This document shows, in pieces, positions 5,016 through 12,117 of a stretch of DNA of 14,056 bases. The notes under the pieces were generated by a model. The model saw only the letters and a program-made list of their open reading frames with translations. It made no database searches and had not been told where the DNA came from. The translations under genes were made by a program, and so were the position numbers. Numbering within the stretch: the stretch's first letter is position 1; the number at the start of each line of letters is the position of its first letter. Origin of the DNA: JAAYCI01 sp964370195 (GTDB lineage: Bacteria > Bacillota > Clostridia > Oscillospirales > Ruminococcaceae); the NCBI GenBank assembly GCA_964370195.1, contig CAYJIH010000041.1, positions 1 through 14,056 on the forward strand, in the 5' to 3' direction.

Positions 5016-7094
5016 CTATTCGTCGCTTTCTTCCTCTATCAACTTCTTCGCATCCTCCACCACTTTTGCCTCCAGCTGCTGTGGCAGTGGCTCGTATCGC
5101 ACAAAGTCGAAATCATAATGGCCACGGCCTTGTGTAAGTTGGCGCATAAATGTAGTAAAATCATGCATTTCACTCATGGGCACTTCCGCTTCCACGCACT
5201 GCAAGCCATCTTCCGAAGGGTTCATGCCCATCACGCGGCCACGGCGCTTGTTCGCCTCGCCCATGATGTCGCCCGTATTGTTGTCTGGCACAAATGCCTT
5301 CAAAACACCAATCGGCTCTAAAATAACAGGCGATGCCTCGGGCAAAGCTGCCTTATACGCAAGGCGTGCTGCCATTTTAAATGCCATCTCAGAAGAATCT
5401 ACAGGGTGATAGCTGCCGTCTAGCAAGGTTGCCTTTAGCCCCACTACAGGATAGCCGGCCACCACACCGCGAGCCACGGCATCGCGCAGGCCTTTTTCCA
5501 CCGCTGGGAAGAAGTTTTTTGGCACACTGCCGCCAAACACCTTCTCTTCAAACACCAATTCATCGCCGTCGCACGGCTCAAACTCGATGATTACATCGCC
5601 AAACTGGCCATGGCCACCCGTTTGCTTTTTATGGCGGCCTTGCTTTTTCACTTTTTTGCGCAATGTTTCACGATACCCAACGCGCGGCTGTGTCAAATCC
5701 ACATCAATGCCAAATTTGCTTTTCAGTTTGCACGCCATCACGTCCAAATGTTGCTCGCCAAGGCCCGATAAAAGCTGCTGCAACGTCTCGCTGTCCATGC
5801 GATACTGCAACGTTCCATCCTCTTCTAACAGGCGGTGCAACGCTGTGGAAATTTTGCTCTCGTCCCCTTTTTGTGTGGTGTGCAGGCAAAGTGTAAATGT
5901 GGGGCGTGGAAACTCAATTTCCGGAAAACTCACCACATTGCCCGGCGCGCACAAGGTGTCGCCTGTTTTTGCCGTGGGCAATTTTGTAATTGCGCCAATG
6001 TCACCCGCACCAATTTCAGCGGCATCGCTTTGTTTTTTGCCACGTAAAAACAGCAGTTTGCCCAACTTTTCTGCCTCATTTGTGCGGCTGTTTATCAGTT
6101 GCGCATCGCCTTTAAGCACGCCACGCACCACTTTCACATACGACAGCTTGCCCACAAAGGGGTCGGCCACGGTTTTAAACACATACGCCGCCAAGGGGCC
6201 TGCTGCATCGCATTCCACCTCAACTTCTGCGCCGTCTGCAACGCCAATACGCCCCGCACCACGCTGTGCACTGGGCAGCAGCACGCGCATATTAAAGCAC
6301 AGCATGTCCATCGCTTCCAGTTTTGTGGGCACACCGCAAAGCACCGGTGCAATGGCGCCTGTTTTAACGCCGATACGAAGGCCCTCCGTCAACTCATCAA
6401 TGGTAAACGGTGTGCCATCGAAAAATTTCTGCATCAATTCATCATCTGTTTCAGCCACCGCCTCAAACATGGCGTTGCGCATCTCTTCGTAGCGCGCATC
6501 CAGCGGTGGTGCATCCACCTGTGTTGCCACGCCTTTTTCGTAGCTAAAGCATTTTTCGGAAATCAAATTCATATACAAAAGTTTGTCGCCCTCTTTATAG
6601 GGGATGACAATGGGGCAAACCACAGGCCCAAACGCGTCTTTCAGCTCGTCGAACACCTTATAGTAATCGGCATTTTCCATGTCGAGCTTGCCAATGAAGA
6701 ACATACGGCTTTTGCCGCATTTTTCTGCCAGATGATACGCCTTTTGCGCACCCACTGTAAGGCCACTGCGGCCCGACACAGCAATCAACACACTTTCGGC
6801 CGCCTGCATGCCTTCATGCAAGCCAAGTTCGAAATCGAACAGGCCGGGTACGTCGATTAAATTAATTTTCACATCGTCATATTCAAAAGGAGCTATGGCC
6901 GATGAAAGTGATACTTTGCGCTTAATTTCCTCAGGCTCAAAGTCCATGGTGGTGTTGCCTTCTTCCACGCGGCCATGACGGTCAACGGCTTTCGCATGAA
7001 ACAGCAAAGCCTCTGAGAGACTTGTTTTGCCGGAGTCACTGTGTCCGGCAATAACGATATTGCGGATTTTGTCTGGTGTATAACTCATATGCAT
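5016..7094 (-). CDS. EF-G-like translational GTPase (fusA paralogue)
   Basis: A 692-residue protein with the full EF-G architecture: GTPase domain (P-loop AGHSDSGKTS at 16-25, switch region GNTTMDFEPEEIKRK at 46-60, G3 DVPG at 81-84, G4 GKLD at 135-138), domain II about 290-390, domain III about 398-470 including LSGLGEQHLDV at 442-452, domain IV with TGGHGQFGDV at 492-501 and GGSVPKNFFPAVEKGL at 521-536, and domain V ending at about 672 with an acidic tail. It resembles the EF-G-like subfamily found beside canonical EF-G in many bacteria, where EF-Tu and ribosomal protein genes are absent, as here. Its role (translocation variant, ribosome recycling, stress) is unknown. The G4 Asn is replaced by Gly, and G3 reads DVPG where DTPG is usual. 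Start: ATG 7092-7094 has AAAGGGA about 4 nt upstream; a second ATG two codons later (7088) is also possible. It stands outside any ribosomal operon. Confidence 0.9.
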   Translation of the reverse strand: MHMSYTPDKIRNIVIAGHSDSGKTSLSEALLFHAKAVDRHGRVEEGNTTMDFEPEEIKRKVSLSSAIAPFEYDDVKINLIDVPGLFDFELGLHEGMQAAESVLIAVSGRSGLTVGAQKAYHLAEKCGKSRMFFIGKLDMENADYYKVFDELKDAFGPVVCPIVIPYKEGDKLLYMNLISEKCFSYEKGVATQVDAPPLDARYEEMRNAMFEAVAETDDELMQKFFDGTPFTIDELTEGLRIGVKTGAIAPVLCGVPTKLEAMDMLCFNMRVLLPSAQRGAGRIGVADGAEVEVECDAAGPLAAYVFKTVADPFVGKLSYVKVVRGVLKGDAQLINSRTNEAEKLGKLLFLRGKKQSDAAEIGAGDIGAITKLPTAKTGDTLCAPGNVVSFPEIEFPRPTFTLCLHTTQKGDESKISTALHRLLEEDGTLQYRMDSETLQQLLSGLGEQHLDVMACKLKSKFGIDVDLTQPRVGYRETLRKKVKKQGRHKKQTGGHGQFGDVIIEFEPCDGDELVFEEKVFGGSVPKNFFPAVEKGLRDAVARGVVAGYPVVGLKATLLDGSYHPVDSSEMAFKMAARLAYKAALPEASPVILEPIGVLKAFVPDNNTGDIMGEANKRRGRVMGMNPSEDGLQCVEAEVPMSEMHDFTTFMRQLTQGRGHYDFDFVRYEPLPQQLEAKVVEDAKKLIEEESDE

Positions 7095-7260
7095 CCGTTC
7101 CCTTTCTTTTCGCCGGGTTTTTAAAAAGGGCCCCTGCCGGGCATATTTCTACAGGCCATGCTTGCCTTTTGCACCGTGTTTTACAAAGCACAAACTGCAA
7201 GTTACCTTGCTAAAATACTGCCGCGCCTGCCCTATCCAGCCCCCAGGCGACAACTTATGT
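7095..7260 (-). promoter_or_regulatory. Structured 5' leader of the EF-G-like gene
   Basis: About 165 nt lie between the proposed promoter and the start codon. They contain a 6-bp stem CGCCTG/CAGGCG (7224-7229 and 7244-7249) and a 5-bp stem GCAAG/CTTGC closed by a GUAA tetraloop (7197-7210), then GC-rich and T5A5 sequence near 7115-7140. I do not recognise a known riboswitch class. No clear terminator is present. Confidence 0.35.
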
Positions 7261-7265
7261 TTTTT

Positions 7266-7295
7266 ATAATAGCATATTTGTACAATATAATGCAA
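7266..7295 (-). promoter_or_regulatory. Candidate promoter of the EF-G-like gene
   Basis: A -10 TATTAT (7266-7271) and -35 TTGCAT (7290-7295) with an 18-bp spacer on the minus strand, in an AT-rich stretch. The region from here to about 7470 holds no other feature I can support. Confidence 0.5.
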
Positions 7296-7477
7296 ACAAA
7301 ATGAATAAAAACTGTACTTTTTTGCGCACAAAATAGTATGCAAAATTTGTGCACTTTGCTAGGCCTCTGCCATTTGTTATGAAAAATTTTAGCAAAATCG
7401 AATTTAAATTTTGTCGTAACCAGCGTTATTTCGTATAAAATTGTAAATTTGCAGCCATAAAACAACGCCCACTTTGG

Positions 7478-7508
7478 TTGACACACGCAGCCTGCTTTGT
7501 GGTATAAT
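7478..7508 (+). promoter_or_regulatory. Promoter of the glycosyltransferase gene
   Basis: A perfect -35 TTGACA (7478-7483) and perfect -10 TATAAT (7503-7508). The 19-bp spacer is longer than the 17-bp optimum, which may lower its strength or call for an activator. A start near 7515 gives a leader of about 115 nt. Confidence 0.65.
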
Positions 7509-7514
7509 GAGACC

Positions 7515-7561
7515 AAAAAAATAGTGGCATACATTTTGTAAAGCCACCATTTTATTTTTTT
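7515..7561 (+). terminator. Terminator-like hairpin in the glycosyltransferase leader
   Basis: The GTGGC/GCCAC stem (7524-7528 and 7543-7547) is extended after one mismatch by an A-T stem of about 5 bp, and the plus strand continues as a T-rich run (7550-7561). It begins at the predicted transcript start, so it could terminate a roughly 50-nt RNA and act as an attenuator. The reverse strand also ends in a T-run, so bidirectional use is possible. Confidence 0.45.
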
Positions 7562-7630
7562 GAAGTGAAAAGCCGGGCTATTTCGTATTTATATCAAACG
7601 CTTTAAACAACAGAAAGGGTGAAATTTGCA

Positions 7631-8884
7631 ATGTTACAAGAGTTGTTGACTTCTGTGCCGTTTGCACTGGTTATTGCGGCGGGCATGTTGCTTTTATACA
7701 ATGGATATCATGTTATCGTGGCATTATTCGGCCTTAAAAAAGCGGTGCCCCAGCCGGATTTTGCACCAAAAACGCGCTTTGCCATTTTGGTTCCCGCCCG
7801 CAACGAAGAAGCCGTGATTGGCCAGCTTTGCAACAGTTTGCACGCCATGTCTTATCCAAAAGAGCTGTTTCGCATTTATGTGGCGCCAAACAACTGCACA
7901 GACAATACCGAGGCTGTGGCGCGCCGCCATGGGGCACATATTTTCAAAGCGCAGGGCAACATCACTTCAAAAGGGCAGGTGCTCTCTCAAATGGTGGATG
8001 CCCTTTTGAAAGAGGATGCCTACGACGCTGTGTGTGTGTTTGATGCAGACAATTTGGTGCACCCCGATTTTCTACAGCAGATGAACAACGCCGTGGCAAG
8101 CGGCACACAGGCAGCGCAAGCCTTTCGAGATAGCAAAAACCCGGGAGATACTGCCGTATCCACCGCCGGCAGCGCTTGGTGGTGGACACTGAGCCGCTTT
8201 TTAAACGGAGGGCGGGAGGCTTTGGGTCTTTCGGCACTCGTGAACGGCAGTGGGTTTATGGTGTCTTGCCGGCTTTTGCGTAAAATGGGTGGTTGGCACA
8301 CAAAAACCATGACAGAGGACTATGAATTTACAGCCCTATGTGTGCTGCACGGCCAGCGCGTGCACTATGTGCCATCGGCTGTTATTTATGATGAACAACC
8401 GCTTTTATTTACAGAAACCGTAAAACAGCGAAAACGCTGGTGCACAGGCGGTGCACAAAGCGCCCGGCTTCTGTTGGGCCGTTTGCTCCACAGTGGCCTG
8501 CAAAACCGCTCGGCTGTGATACTGGACGTGGCGCTTGTTTATCTCATGCCCATTTTGCTGCTTCCCTCTTTGTTCATTGGCAGCTTATGCAGCGGCTGGC
8601 TTGTGTATTTCTTGCTCCATTTTGGCACCGCACAGGCACTTTTTTCTCTGTTTTTTACGGCCACCGGCATTGGCATGTTGGCGCTTATGGCGCTTTCCCT
8701 GCTGGCAACATGCCTTATGAAGCAAACGTGTGGGCGCGTGTTGCCGCACACATCCACCGGCCTTCTCTTTTTCCCCTTATACGTCATCAGCTGGGTGCCC
8801 ATCACCGTGTACAGCTTGTTTAAGCGCCAAACGGTGTGGGAGCCCATCGCCCACACGCGCAGCTTAGATATGAACCAATTGTAA
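7631..8884 (+). CDS. Membrane GT2 glycosyltransferase, processive synthase type
   Basis: A 417-residue protein. One N-terminal membrane segment (about 8-35) is followed by a cytosolic GT-A domain with VPARNEE (54-60), NNCTDNT (87-93), the metal/UDP-binding FDADN (137-141), the catalytic-base region MTEDYEF (227-233) and QRKRW (266-270, the Q/RxxRW motif of processive synthases). Three to four membrane segments follow from about 296 to 397. This pattern matches the cellulose/hyaluronan/poly-GlcNAc synthase-like group of GT2; the sugar is unknown. The ATG at 7631 is preferred over the in-frame GTG at 7619, because AAAGGGTGA at 7614-7622 then lies about 8-9 nt upstream. The gene stands alone: no partner deacetylase, cyclic-di-GMP domain or export gene is in the window. 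It is divergent from the EF-G-like gene and convergent with niaR. Confidence 0.88.
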   Translation: MLQELLTSVPFALVIAAGMLLLYNGYHVIVALFGLKKAVPQPDFAPKTRFAILVPARNEEAVIGQLCNSLHAMSYPKELFRIYVAPNNCTDNTEAVARRHGAHIFKAQGNITSKGQVLSQMVDALLKEDAYDAVCVFDADNLVHPDFLQQMNNAVASGTQAAQAFRDSKNPGDTAVSTAGSAWWWTLSRFLNGGREALGLSALVNGSGFMVSCRLLRKMGGWHTKTMTEDYEFTALCVLHGQRVHYVPSAVIYDEQPLLFTETVKQRKRWCTGGAQSARLLLGRLLHSGLQNRSAVILDVALVYLMPILLLPSLFIGSLCSGWLVYFLLHFGTAQALFSLFFTATGIGMLALMALSLLATCLMKQTCGRVLPHTSTGLLFFPLYVISWVPITVYSLFKRQTVWEPIAHTRSLDMNQL

Positions 8885-8973
8885 TGGCGCCATCACACAA
8901 ACCATAAAACGAATGCAGGCGCTTTGCCGTGCATCCCCCCAAAAACACTTTTCCACACCTGCCACAGTAGCTC

Positions 8974-9017
8974 AAAACGCCTGCCAAAAACCACATTCGG
9001 TTTACGGCAGGCGTTTT
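8974..9017. terminator. Bidirectional terminator between the glycosyltransferase and niaR
   Basis: A perfect 12-bp inverted repeat (8974-8985 and 9006-9017, AAAACGCCTGCC and its complement) around a 20-nt loop. Both strands end the stem with TTTT, and the plus strand continues T-rich (TTTTCTATTTG). It lies 90 bp after the glycosyltransferase stop and 36 bp after the niaR stop, as expected for convergent genes. Confidence 0.88.
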
Positions 9018-9052
9018 CTATTTGTTTGCATATCCCTTCGCCAAAACGGCGC

Positions 9053-9580
9053 TTAACGCTGGCTGTAAAGCAAGCCTTTGTCTTTTAAAGCCGAAAGCAC
9101 ACGGCGATATACATCACTGCTAGGGCAATGGATGGTGTGGAAATGAACACCACCCGTTAAATCTGACAGTAAGGGGGCGCTGTCTAGCGCTATTTGTTTT
9201 AAATAAACGTCGGCCTCGTAGCGGCTTGTGATGTTCATGTCGCATACAATGGTTCCATACAATTTATGCTCTATTGAGATATTTAAAAACGAGCCTCCGT
9301 TGTCTAGCACGGTATACAATTCAGTTTCCAGCGCACTTTTATCATGAGAACAGGTAAGCACGTATGTGTCGGCTTTTTCTTCTATGCCCGGGGCTTTGCC
9401 AAGCACATAACCACGCGATGTGGCTGTGATGCACTCGCCTGCAGCGCGCAGCAAAGCAACGTCGCCCACAACAATTTGGCGGCTTACACCAAAATGGTCG
9501 GCAAGGCGTGTGGCACTCAGCGGTTTCATATCCATGTTTAGTAGGCGTAAAATCTCTTCTCTACGTTGTTTTGCCTCCAT
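9053..9580 (-). CDS. niaR: NiaR-type transcriptional repressor of NAD/niacin genes (HTH plus 3H domain)
   Basis: A 175-residue protein, the usual length for NiaR (YrxA). Residues 5-60 form an HTH_11-type winged helix (ATRLADHFGVSRQIVVGDV). Residues 72-172 form a 3H domain with the conserved histidines: SHD (H79), IEHKLYG (H105), and GGVHFHTIHCP (H146, H148, H151). H79, E87, H146 and H148 could form the metal site described for the Thermotoga homologue. Known members bind nicotinic acid as corepressor and shut down NAD synthesis or niacin uptake genes. AAGGAG lies at 9587-9592 with a 6-nt gap. A promoter and palindrome upstream suggest autoregulation. No nad or niacin gene is next to it; the neighbouring BCCT transporter is on the same strand but has its own terminator. 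Confidence 0.93.
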   Translation of the reverse strand: MEAKQRREEILRLLNMDMKPLSATRLADHFGVSRQIVVGDVALLRAAGECITATSRGYVLGKAPGIEEKADTYVLTCSHDKSALETELYTVLDNGGSFLNISIEHKLYGTIVCDMNITSRYEADVYLKQIALDSAPLLSDLTGGVHFHTIHCPSSDVYRRVLSALKDKGLLYSQR

Positions 9581-9623
9581 AGCAGTCTCCTTTTCGCGGG
9601 AAGCGAACTTTGCATTTCTTTAT

Positions 9624-9652
9624 ATCATATAAAATTTTCCATCGATTTGCAA
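9624..9652 (-). promoter_or_regulatory. niaR promoter
   Basis: A -35 TTGCAA (9647-9652) and -10 TATGAT (9624-9629) with the optimal 17-bp spacer on the minus strand, about 45 bp before the start codon. Confidence 0.7.
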
Positions 9653-9663
9653 GTGTAAACACT
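9652..9663. promoter_or_regulatory. Palindrome at the niaR promoter, candidate operator
   Basis: The 12-bp palindrome AGTGTAAACACT touches the upstream edge of the niaR -35 box. Its position fits a repressor site, perhaps for NiaR itself. I have not matched it to a published NiaR motif. Confidence 0.4.
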
Positions 9664-9709
9664 GCGGGCACCGGCTCTCACCACACGCTTTGCAAAAACC
9701 CGCGCAAAA

Positions 9710-9731
9710 TTTTTGTTAACGATAACAAAAA
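9710..9731. repeat. 9-bp inverted repeat upstream of niaR
   Basis: TTTTTGTTA (9710-9718) and TAACAAAAA (9723-9731) flank ACGA. It lies about 60 bp upstream of the niaR -35. It could be a regulator-binding site or a weak A/T hairpin. The rest of this 327-bp gap (9732-9855) shows no gene; a plus-strand frame across it lacks a ribosome site and coding character. Confidence 0.4.
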
Positions 9732-9854
9732 CGCAGGCAGCACAACGTGCATGGATGAGCCTTTTTGTGATACTAATTTTACCAAAATCCCCTATTTGTA
9801 CACCCCTCAGTATACTGCATTTTTCACCGCAAACGAAATTGATTTTTTCAATAT

Positions 9855-9893
9855 AAAACAGACCTGCTATTGTTTTTGTCTATAGCAGGCCTG
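9855..9893 (-). terminator. Intrinsic terminator of the BCCT transporter gene
   Basis: Arms 9859-9870 and 9882-9893 form a 12-bp stem (one G-U on the minus strand) with an 11-nt loop, followed by TTTTATAT on the minus strand. It lies 15 bp after the transporter stop codon. Confidence 0.8.
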
Positions 9894-9907
9894 TCCTTAT
9901 TATTTTA

Positions 9908-11572
9908 TCACAATGCTCTTTTTTTCATATTTTGCGTGTGTGTGCTTTTTTTGTCCCCTTCTTTCATGCGCGCGTTGTTTTGACGCAGCACCTTTGCATA
10001 CACCACATTCGCCTTTTCTTTGATGGTAAAACGCCGGATGCTTGTTTTTTCTTCTTTCACCTGCTTTGTTTTTTCCTTTTTCGGGTTCTTTTTCGCGCTT
10101 TCGCCCATTTCCTCACGAAGGCAACGCATCAGCGCCACCGGCGCCAACAGCATTACAAACGCAAACGGAAACGCCGCGGAAATGGTCATACTTTGCAGCA
10201 TCGGCAGGCCCCCTGCCAGCATCAAACCCATTGCCAAAAGCGACTGGATGATGCCCCACACCACTTTGATTTTGGCCGACGGATTCAAACTGCCTTGTGT
10301 AGAAAACATGCCCAGCACAAACGTGGCAGAATCGGCCGATGTGATGAAAAAGGTAAACAACAGCACCACGGTAACAAGCGAGATAATTTGCCCAAACGGC
10401 AACAAATCCATGATGACAAAATACGCTGTTTCTGTTACTTGAATGGCAACCTCGGCCACTTCGGGGCCAAAGCTGATGCCCGTTGTGCCAAAAATTGCAA
10501 ACCAAACGCACGAACAAATGGCCGGGGCCAATGTAACACCCACCACAAACTCGCGGATGGTGCGCCCTTTTGAAATGCGTGCAATAAACATGCCCACAAA
10601 CGGCGCCCATGCAATCCACCACGACCAATAAAATACACGCCAATTGGTTACCCAGCTGCTATCTCCAAATGCCGGAATGCGCAAACTTTCGCTTACAAGT
10701 TGTGAAATATTTTGCCCAAGGCCATTCGTAAAGGCATTTAAAATCATCACCGTGGGCCCCACAATCAACACAATCAGCATCAAAAGCCCGCAAATGGCAA
10801 TGTTTGTGTTCGATAAAAACTTAATGCCACGGTCGATGCCGGAAACGGCGGAAATCAAAAACAGCACCGTAACCGCCCCAATAATGATGATTTGCACCAA
10901 CGTGGTGGTGGGCACACCGAACAAGTGGTTCAGCCCGCTGTTAATTTGCAAAACACCAAACCCGAGCGACGTAGATACGCCCGCCGCCGTGGCAATGATG
11001 GCCAAGACATCAATGGTTTTTCCCAGTGGGCCGCGCATTTTTTCTTCGCCAAACAACGGGATAAAAATGGTGCTAATCAGCCCGCCTTTATTTTTTCGAA
11101 ACTGCATATACGCCAGCGGCAACGCCAAAATGCAATAGCTTGCCCATGGGTAAAAACCCCAGTGGAAAAAGGAAGAAAATATGGCAAACTCGGCCGCTTC
11201 GGCGGTGCCGCCCGCCATGCCATCCGGATATAAATAATGGGTAAGCGGTTCTGCCACGCCCCAAAACACAAGGCCAATGCCCATGCCGGCCGAAAACAAC
11301 ATGGCAAACCACGAAATATTGCTATGCTCGGGCCGATCGGTATCTTTGCCAAGCCGAATGCGCCCATATTTACTAAGTGCAATATAAACGGTAAATGCCA
11401 CATATACGCACATAACAAGCAAATAAAACCACCCAAAATTTACGCTAAAGAACTGAAGCATAAAATCGCCCACCAGCCCCATCGACTGTGGCAACACAAT
11501 GCCCCAAGCGGCAAGAGCCACCAAAATAACCAACGCGATCCAAAAAACACTGTTTTGTTTTCGAATGTTCAT
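9908..11572 (-). CDS. BCCT-family betaine/choline/carnitine-type transporter
   Basis: A 554-residue membrane protein with about 12 hydrophobic segments between residues 8 and 483. Family marks are AGMGIGLVFWG at 95-105 (the glycine-rich GMGIG of Na+-coupled members such as BetP) and the BCCT signature at 311-342, including FYWSWWIAWAPFVGMFIARI. The Trp cluster there forms the aromatic box that binds trimethylammonium substrates. The C-terminal tail of about 70 residues is highly basic (KKNPKKEKTKQ, later KKST, KKR), resembling in character the osmosensing tail of BetP; that role here is inferred. The likely substrate is glycine betaine or a related compound, but choline or carnitine cannot be excluded. 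Start: AAAGGA at 11578-11583, 5 nt before ATG. It has its own promoter, leader and terminator, and is divergent from the channel gene. Confidence 0.93.
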   Translation of the reverse strand: MNIRKQNSVFWIALVILVALAAWGIVLPQSMGLVGDFMLQFFSVNFGWFYLLVMCVYVAFTVYIALSKYGRIRLGKDTDRPEHSNISWFAMLFSAGMGIGLVFWGVAEPLTHYLYPDGMAGGTAEAAEFAIFSSFFHWGFYPWASYCILALPLAYMQFRKNKGGLISTIFIPLFGEEKMRGPLGKTIDVLAIIATAAGVSTSLGFGVLQINSGLNHLFGVPTTTLVQIIIIGAVTVLFLISAVSGIDRGIKFLSNTNIAICGLLMLIVLIVGPTVMILNAFTNGLGQNISQLVSESLRIPAFGDSSWVTNWRVFYWSWWIAWAPFVGMFIARISKGRTIREFVVGVTLAPAICSCVWFAIFGTTGISFGPEVAEVAIQVTETAYFVIMDLLPFGQIISLVTVVLLFTFFITSADSATFVLGMFSTQGSLNPSAKIKVVWGIIQSLLAMGLMLAGGLPMLQSMTISAAFPFAFVMLLAPVALMRCLREEMGESAKKNPKKEKTKQVKEEKTSIRRFTIKEKANVVYAKVLRQNNARMKEGDKKSTHTQNMKKRAL

Positions 11573-11608
11573 TACAATCCTTTCGTCCGAGGTATGCTTT
11601 TAAACAGA

Positions 11609-11629
11609 TCACATGCACCGTGATCTTTA
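11609..11629. repeat. Inverted repeat in the BCCT 5' leader
   Basis: AGATCAC and GTGATCT flank 7 nt in a perfect 7-bp inverted repeat, about 40 bp before the BCCT start codon. It may be a repressor operator (dyad of about 21 bp) or an RNA hairpin close to the ribosome binding site. No T-run follows, so it is not a terminator. Confidence 0.5.
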
Positions 11630-11745
11630 AGGAACCGTTTTCTAAATGCAGCCACCGCCTTTTTGTAGAAAAACGTTAAAAACACACATGAAAATAGTTT
11701 CGATTGACGATGTAGTTTTTAATACCCTTTCAAAAACTTATTAAA

Positions 11746-11774
11746 AGTATACATCATAACCAATTTTTTTTCAA
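11746..11774 (-). promoter_or_regulatory. Promoter of the BCCT transporter gene
   Basis: A -10 TATACT (11746-11751) and -35 TTGAAA (11769-11774) with an exact 17-bp spacer on the minus strand. The leader would be about 165 nt long. Confidence 0.75.
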
Positions 11775-11883
11775 TTCAGCGCCCATTTATATACACCCCG
11801 AATTCTGTAAAAACCAGTCACATCCAAAAAACGGCCTAAAGTGGGGCAATGCCGTTGTACGCCTTACTTTCCGGCGGTTTGGC

Positions 11884-11946
11884 ACATTTTAGAAAATGTA
11901 ATAACAAACTCATTTTTTGGCGTCATTTTTGTGCATTTTGCCAAAA
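11884..11946. repeat. Two inverted repeats in the divergent intergenic region
   Basis: ACATTTT/AAAATGT (11884-11899, 2-nt centre) and TTTTGGC/GCCAAAA (11915-11921 with 11940-11946) lie 50-110 bp upstream of the channel promoter. They may be regulator sites; AT-rich chance repeats cannot be excluded. Between 11780 and 11880 I see nothing I can name. Confidence 0.3.
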
Positions 11947-11993
11947 TTGCAGTTTCTGATTCACCACCGTGGTTCCCGCGCCCGAAACACCGC

Positions 11994-12022
11994 TAGACAG
12001 TGCCGTTTTTATCCTTTATAAT
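11994..12022 (+). promoter_or_regulatory. Promoter of the CASTOR/POLLUX-type channel gene
   Basis: A -35 TAGACA (11994-11999) and perfect -10 TATAAT (12017-12022) with a 17-bp spacer. The transcript would start near 12029, about 90 nt before the gene. Confidence 0.75.
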
Positions 12023-12117
12023 AATGGATAGATACTGTGCCAAAACGAAAGAAGTGAAAAAGGGAATTATCTACTAAAAAATACGTTTTTATAACGGTTT
12101 TACAAGAGGAGGCGTTT

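Noticed and set aside
5587..6860. Long plus-strand frames (301 and 253 codons)
   Set aside because: They are antisense to the EF-G-like gene, whose motifs are continuous over the same bases.
7149..7534. Minus-strand open frames of 64 and 100 codons upstream of the EF-G-like gene
   Set aside because: They run through AT-rich promoter sequence, have no convincing ribosome site, and encode low-information sequence.
9610..9885. Plus-strand open frame of 91 codons in the BCCT-niaR gap
   Set aside because: It overlaps the niaR promoter and the BCCT terminator, has no ribosome site, and its translation looks random.
11573..11740. Cyclic-di-AMP (ydaO-type) riboswitch in the BCCT leader
   Set aside because: An osmolyte gene made this worth checking, but the leader is AT-rich and too short, and I do not see the conserved segments of that class.
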